Below are positions 4,662-8,348 of a stretch of DNA of 8,348 bases, in pieces. Positions within the stretch are counted from its first letter, which is position 1, and each line of letters starts with the position of its first letter. The position numbers and the translations under genes were made by a program. The DNA comes from DATACZ01 sp036258795 (lineage in GTDB: Bacteria > Actinomycetota > CADDZG01 > JAHWKV01), in NCBI GenBank assembly GCA_036258795.1, contig DATACZ010000099.1:1-8348 (forward strand), given 5' to 3'. Under the pieces are notes generated by a model. That model was not told the DNA's origin. It did no database searches and saw only the letters and a program-made list of their open reading frames with translations.

Positions 4662-6578
4662 TCAAGGAGTCCGATCAGGGGGATGCCTGATCACCGCTCT
4701 CGCTTCCTGCTCGACACTCGAAGTGAACGTGCCCAGGTCGTAAGCGCCATAGTGGCGGCGCCCGTTGATGAAGAAGGTTGGCGTGCCGGCGACGCCGCTC
4801 TGATCGGCGCTCTCGACGTCGCGGGCGACCCTGGATGCGTATGTGCCAGAGCTAAGCTCCTCAGAGAAGCGTCCAGTTTCCAGCCCCAGCTCTGCAGCGT
4901 AGCGGGTCATGTCCTCGGATCCGAGAGCGTCTTGGTGCATGAACAGCAGGTCGTACATCTGCCAGAACTTGCCCTGCGCGTGCGCGGCTTCTGCCGCCTC
5001 GGCCGCGAGCTCTGCATGCTCGTGCACCTCAACAAGCGGGAGATGGCGGAACACAAAGCGCAGCTCCGTGCCGAACTTGGCCAACAGCTCCCTGATGACT
5101 GACTCAGCCTGCCCGCAGTACGGACACTCGAAGTCCCCGTACTCCACTAGGGTTACTCCCGCGTCCTCCGGACCGCGCACGTGGTCGAGCTCAGGATCGA
5201 CGGGATCAACAAGATCCGTGAGCGGCTCCGCGAGCCTAGTCTGCTCGGGCGCGCCGGTCGCCCTGGGCAAATGCTCGATGACACGAAATACCACCCAGGC
5301 GAGGGCCGCCGCCAAGGTCGAAGCGGCCAGAATCCCCAGCTTCGCCTCCTCCAGGTCTTGGCCCTGGAAGGTGATATCGGCGATGAGCAGGGAGACGGTG
5401 AACCCGATGCCAGCCACGGTCGCCGCGCCAACCAGTGGCGGCCAAGGCAGTGTCATCGGAAAGCCGCCCAGGACGGGCCGAGTCGCCAGCCAGGTGGCGC
5501 CGGTGATCCCGATTATTTTTCCGCCCACCAGGCCGCAAACAATCCCGAGCGCGATGGGAGACGAGACTGCCTGGGTGAGCGCGTCGCCGCTGATCTGGAC
5601 TCCCGCGTTGGCCAGCGCAAAGAGGGGAACGATCACGTAGCTCGTCCAGGGGTGAAAGAGATGCTGCAGGCGCTCATTGGAGGAAATCGCCACAGCGACA
5701 CCCCTCCGTGCCGATCGGGCGAGCTCGGGCGTGGGCTGCTCGCGGAAAAGACGCCACAGGGCCCCGGCGCGCTGGAGATCCTCCCGCGCCGGCGGGTGCG
5801 CCGTGGCAAGCAGCCCCAGGGCGACCCCCGCGATCGTCGGATGCAAACCCGAGGCCAGCATGGAAAGCCATACCCCGAGACCGACGACGAAGTACGCAAC
5901 ACCGTGACGGACCCCGGCGCGGCGAAGAACCAGCACGACCCCGAAGAGGGCGACTGCGAGGAGGAGCGCAGGCGGCGAGATTTCCCCTGTGTAGGCCAGT
6001 GCCACCACGCTGAGGGCCCCGATGTCGTCCACTATCACAAGCGTCAGCAAGAAGACCCGAAGCTGGGCGGGGCTGCGTCGGCCGACCAGAGCGAGGATCC
6101 CAAGTGCGAATGCGGTGTCGGTCCCAATCGGGATCCCCCACCCCCGAGCCGTGGGCTGTCCAGCGTTGAAGGCGAGGTAGATGAGGGCTGGCGCGACCAG
6201 GCCGCCAACCGCCGCAAGGACGGCCGTGGCCACCCGGCGACGCTCCCGCAGCTCCCCCATGTCGAACTCTCGCCTTATCTCAAGCCCGGCCACGAAAAAG
6301 AAGAAGGCCATAAGGCCGTCGTTTATCCAGTGGCGCAGATCCAGTGAGAGCTCCGCCTCACCGAAACGGAAGGAAAGCTCGGTGGACCAAAGCTGCTCAT
6401 AGGATGAGCCCCACGGAGAGTTGGCCCAAAGGAGTGAGCCGAGAGTGGCCGCGAGCAAAACGACGGCGCTGGCGTTCTCGGTGGCGATGAACTCCCGAAT
6501 CGGCACTGCCAGATTCCGAACCCAGGCAGTCCGCTCGGTGAACGCGCGACTGCGTCGGACTTCTTTTTGAGAATCCAC
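4662..6578 (-). CDS. nhaA: Na+/H+ antiporter NhaA fused to a C-terminal DsbA-like thioredoxin domain
   Basis: This 638-residue protein joins two domains. Residues 20-438 are NhaA, the inner-membrane antiporter that exchanges sodium for protons. GTDTAFALGILALVG holds D154 (E. coli D133), VIVDDIGALS holds D184-D185 (E. coli D163-D164, the ion-binding pair), and GLVGGKIIGITG holds K354 (E. coli K300). About a dozen hydrophobic segments are visible. Residues 465-635 are a DsbA/thioredoxin-like domain with EYGDFECPYC (C485-x-x-C488) and the cis-proline loop GVAGTPTFFING (P600). It lacks its own signal peptide, so it is placed by the last NhaA helix. Similar fusions are known in actinobacteria. The GTG start has GAGG about seven bases upstream; the gene lies 33 bases after the protease fusion and is probably in its operon. 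Whether the thiol domain acts on substrates or senses redox state is unknown. Confidence 0.93.
   Translation of the reverse strand: MDSQKEVRRSRAFTERTAWVRNLAVPIREFIATENASAVVLLAATLGSLLWANSPWGSSYEQLWSTELSFRFGEAELSLDLRHWINDGLMAFFFFVAGLEIRREFDMGELRERRRVATAVLAAVGGLVAPALIYLAFNAGQPTARGWGIPIGTDTAFALGILALVGRRSPAQLRVFLLTLVIVDDIGALSVVALAYTGEISPPALLLAVALFGVVLVLRRAGVRHGVAYFVVGLGVWLSMLASGLHPTIAGVALGLLATAHPPAREDLQRAGALWRLFREQPTPELARSARRGVAVAISSNERLQHLFHPWTSYVIVPLFALANAGVQISGDALTQAVSSPIALGIVCGLVGGKIIGITGATWLATRPVLGGFPMTLPWPPLVGAATVAGIGFTVSLLIADITFQGQDLEEAKLGILAASTLAAALAWVVFRVIEHLPRATGAPEQTRLAEPLTDLVDPVDPELDHVRGPEDAGVTLVEYGDFECPYCGQAESVIRELLAKFGTELRFVFRHLPLVEVHEHAELAAEAAEAAHAQGKFWQMYDLLFMHQDALGSEDMTRYAAELGLETGRFSEELSSGTYASRVARDVESADQSGVAGTPTFFINGRRHYGAYDLGTFTSSVEQEARAVIRHPPDRTP
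4673..4692. terminator. Possible hairpin between convergent genes, inside the nhaA 3' end
   Basis: GATCAGG (4673-4679) and CCTGATC (4686-4692) form a perfect 7-bp stem with a six-base loop. It lies 23 bases after the stop of the coiled-coil gene and inside the last codons of the nhaA fusion. No T-tract follows on either strand, so it could slow or end transcription only weakly, or need a factor. Confidence 0.35.
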
Positions 6579-6611
6579 GGAAGCCCTCAGCTCTATCTCG
6601 GTAAGGACCTG

Positions 6612-8348
6612 CTAGTTATTCGAAGGTTCGGCCAGAGTCGCAATTGCATCCTCGAGCGTGCCTACTCCGCTCAATCTGAGGTCCGTTGATCCCACCGCTC
6701 GCACCTCTTCGGCAGGAACCAGCAGGATCTCGGCTCCCGCGGCCTCTGCGGCTGCAGCCTTTTGATCCAGACCTCCAACCGGGCCTACCTCGCCGTTGAC
6801 CTCAACAGTTCCTGAGGCAGCGACCGTCCTGCCATTGGCAATGTCCTTTCGGTCCAGCATGTCCGCGATCGCGAGGGCATAAGCCAAACCTGCCGAAGGT
6901 CCCCCCACGTCTCGATCCTTGAACCGGATTTCGAATGGAAGGTCGACGTTGAAGTCCCGGGTCTCTGCCAGAACCCCTATGGCGGGACGTCCTTGGCGTT
7001 GACGGTCGATCAGAGCGCTGTTCACCGCCACCTGAACCTCCCGGCCCGCGCGCAACACGGTCAACTGGAAACGCGTGCCCTGGGGCTGGCTAGTGATGAA
7101 GTTGGCGAGGTCGGGAGCAAGAGTCACCCTGGTTCCGTTGACCGCCGTGATGACGTCCCCTTCCCTCAGTAGCCCCGATGCCGGAGAGCCCGGAACCGTC
7201 GCCAAGATTCTTGCTCCGGTCCCCTCCAATGTGACCGAAAGCCCTGCCGCCCTGGCTGCGGCGGCAGCTGCGAACAACTGGCTCTCCCTGAACAGGTTTC
7301 TCTGCTGGCTCACGAAGTCCTGGTCCGAAAGGCCTTCCGGTGCCACGGCGGAAAGCGGAATGACGTCGCGTTCGGGGTGAAGGATCGAGTAAAGAGCAAT
7401 CAAGCCGGTCGGCCGCTCCACGCGCACCGCGAGCAAAAGGTACTCGCCACTCACCCTGTCCACCGGCGCTCCCTGAATCGAGATGTCGTCTGAGACGTCG
7501 ATTGCGCCCCCGGGTGACAACACGGCTAGCGGTGGCCGATAAAAGGCTGAAGCAGCCAAGGCAATCGCCAAAGTCACCACTATCCACACCGCCGGTCCCG
7601 CAGCTCGGGCTGCCCGCTCAGGTGCCAAGCCGCGAGCCTGCTCCAGCTCCAATGCCTTAGCCAGATCGGAGACAGAGAGAATTCCAACTACTCGATCGTG
7701 CTCGAGCACTACTGCACGTCCCGGTCCGGTGCGAATAGCAGAGAGTGCGTCCATCACGGACGTTTCGGGAGTCAGCACGGGAACTCTGTCGGTTGGAAGC
7801 ATGACGTCCTGCACCAGAGTGCGGTCCCGCTCGTCTGGTGGGACGCTCCCCGCAAGCCGAAGGGAGATCAGTCCCAACAGCCGTCCATTGTCGCTGACCG
7901 GGTAATTGGAATGGCCCCTAGGGCCGGTGAACCTATCCAGGAACTGGGCTACCGACCAATCCGGTGCAGCCTGAACCGGATCTTCGGACATGAGGTCGCG
8001 TACCCGGAAAGACTGAAAGGCCTGTGCTAGTACAACGTACTGAGCCTCAGCAGAGGCAGCCTGTAAGAGGAAAAAGCCGAGGAAGATGAACCATATGCCA
8101 CCGGTAACCGCACTCGTGAAGAAGCCCAGGAAGCCGACGGCCATCAACAAATATGCAAAAGCCTTGCCCGCTCTGGCCGCCGAGATTGTTGCCGCCGCGA
8201 AGCTTCGCTGACGGTGCCAGAGCCACGACCGCAGCACCCGCCCACCGTCGAGCGGCAGGGCGGGAACCATGTTGAAGGCGAGGACTATCCCATTGATCCG
8301 CGCGAGATACTCGGCGACCCCGATAACCTGTTCGGAGAAGTTAAGCCC
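6612..8348 (-). CDS. Fusion of site-2 protease, CBS pair, PDZ and Lon-type protease domain (partial)
   Basis: The 578 visible residues form one uninterrupted frame, open at the right edge. Residues 1-40 are the second active-site region of an M50 site-2 protease: INGIVLAFNMVPALPLDGG, where D34 is the metal ligand; the HExxH helix lies outside the window. Membrane segments follow (about 62-98). Two CBS domains span about 114-166 and 176-234 (VRDLMSEDPVQ, VQDVMLPTDRVPV). A further membrane helix (251-270) leads to a YlbL-like region, a PDZ domain (about 376-444, ILATVPGSPASGLLREGDVI) and an S16 Lon-type protease domain whose Ser/Lys dyad is S485 in DVGGPSAG and K530 in GGLDQKAAA. The expected topology puts the CBS domains in the cytosol and PDZ-Lon outside. 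It likely cleaves membrane or envelope proteins in sequence. The Met at 8270 is internal, not the start. Confidence 0.9.
   Translation of the reverse strand, partial: GLNFSEQVIGVAEYLARINGIVLAFNMVPALPLDGGRVLRSWLWHRQRSFAAATISAARAGKAFAYLLMAVGFLGFFTSAVTGGIWFIFLGFFLLQAASAEAQYVVLAQAFQSFRVRDLMSEDPVQAAPDWSVAQFLDRFTGPRGHSNYPVSDNGRLLGLISLRLAGSVPPDERDRTLVQDVMLPTDRVPVLTPETSVMDALSAIRTGPGRAVVLEHDRVVGILSVSDLAKALELEQARGLAPERAARAAGPAVWIVVTLAIALAASAFYRPPLAVLSPGGAIDVSDDISIQGAPVDRVSGEYLLLAVRVERPTGLIALYSILHPERDVIPLSAVAPEGLSDQDFVSQQRNLFRESQLFAAAAAARAAGLSVTLEGTGARILATVPGSPASGLLREGDVITAVNGTRVTLAPDLANFITSQPQGTRFQLTVLRAGREVQVAVNSALIDRQRQGRPAIGVLAETRDFNVDLPFEIRFKDRDVGGPSAGLAYALAIADMLDRKDIANGRTVAASGTVEVNGEVGPVGGLDQKAAAAEAAGAEILLVPAEEVRAVGSTDLRLSGVGTLEDAIATLAEPSNN

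Noticed and set aside
4658..4669. CTCC-TCAA-GGAG mini-hairpin between the convergent genes
   Set aside because: The stem is only four pairs with a tetraloop and no T-tract; the 7-bp hairpin next to it is the better candidate.
5181..6347. Long plus-strand open frame of 388 codons opposite the NhaA gene
   Set aside because: It is antisense to a clearly conserved NhaA-DsbA gene. Its translation is rich in Arg, Gly, Pro and Asp with no domain, as expected for a GC-rich shadow frame.
7698..8030. Plus-strand open frame of 110 codons opposite the CBS domains
   Set aside because: Antisense to well-supported CBS domain coding sequence, with no motif.
8268..8270. ATG at 8270 as start of the protease fusion
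   Set aside because: The frame continues to the right edge with residues (INGIVLAFN) that belong to the conserved S2P NxxPxxxLDGG helix, so this Met is internal.

Overview
The window is a GC-rich, gene-dense bacterial segment. The gene families point to an actinobacterium or a similar high-GC lineage. The evidence is an NhaA antiporter fused to a DsbA-like thioredoxin domain, an Rv2625c-type site-2 protease with CBS domains, and a YlbL-type PDZ-Lon protease. This is inference from family distribution; there is no rRNA or other marker, so the phylum stays open.

Left part (1-1412, minus strand): a TyrA-like prephenate dehydrogenase is followed, with stop and start codons overlapping as TGATG, by a thiamine-diphosphate enzyme of the acetolactate synthase superfamily that runs off the left edge. 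The two are probably translationally coupled and may form one short pathway that makes or uses an arylpyruvate-type compound.

Middle part (1413-4649): a block of small, mostly unrecognised genes. A divergent intergenic region with a 12-bp inverted repeat precedes an ECF-like sigma factor (plus strand, probable TTG start). The sigma factor carries an unrecognised C-terminal extension of about 110 residues. Thirteen bases later comes a short soluble protein with the Cys/His-x3-Cys-x2-Cys pattern of zinc-binding anti-sigma factors. A convergent minus-strand gene encodes a small cysteine-motif protein. After about 475 bp without a convincing gene there is a sigma-70-like promoter and then two overlapping plus-strand genes: a small membrane-anchored or exported protein and a cytosolic coiled-coil protein. 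Neither is recognised.

Right part (4662-8348, minus strand): a probable two-gene operon. The first gene, cut by the right edge, is one continuous frame joining the C-terminal part of an M50 site-2 protease, two CBS domains, a further membrane segment, a PDZ domain and a Lon-type (S16) Ser/Lys protease domain. In many bacteria the S2P-CBS and YlbL parts would be separate proteins. The second gene is the NhaA-DsbA fusion. Together they look like envelope maintenance: membrane proteolysis, sodium/proton exchange and extracytoplasmic thiol chemistry.

The strongest candidates for something new are the S2P-CBS-PDZ-Lon fusion, the sigma factor with its C-terminal extension and soluble zinc partner, and the coupled unknown pair at 3832-4649.
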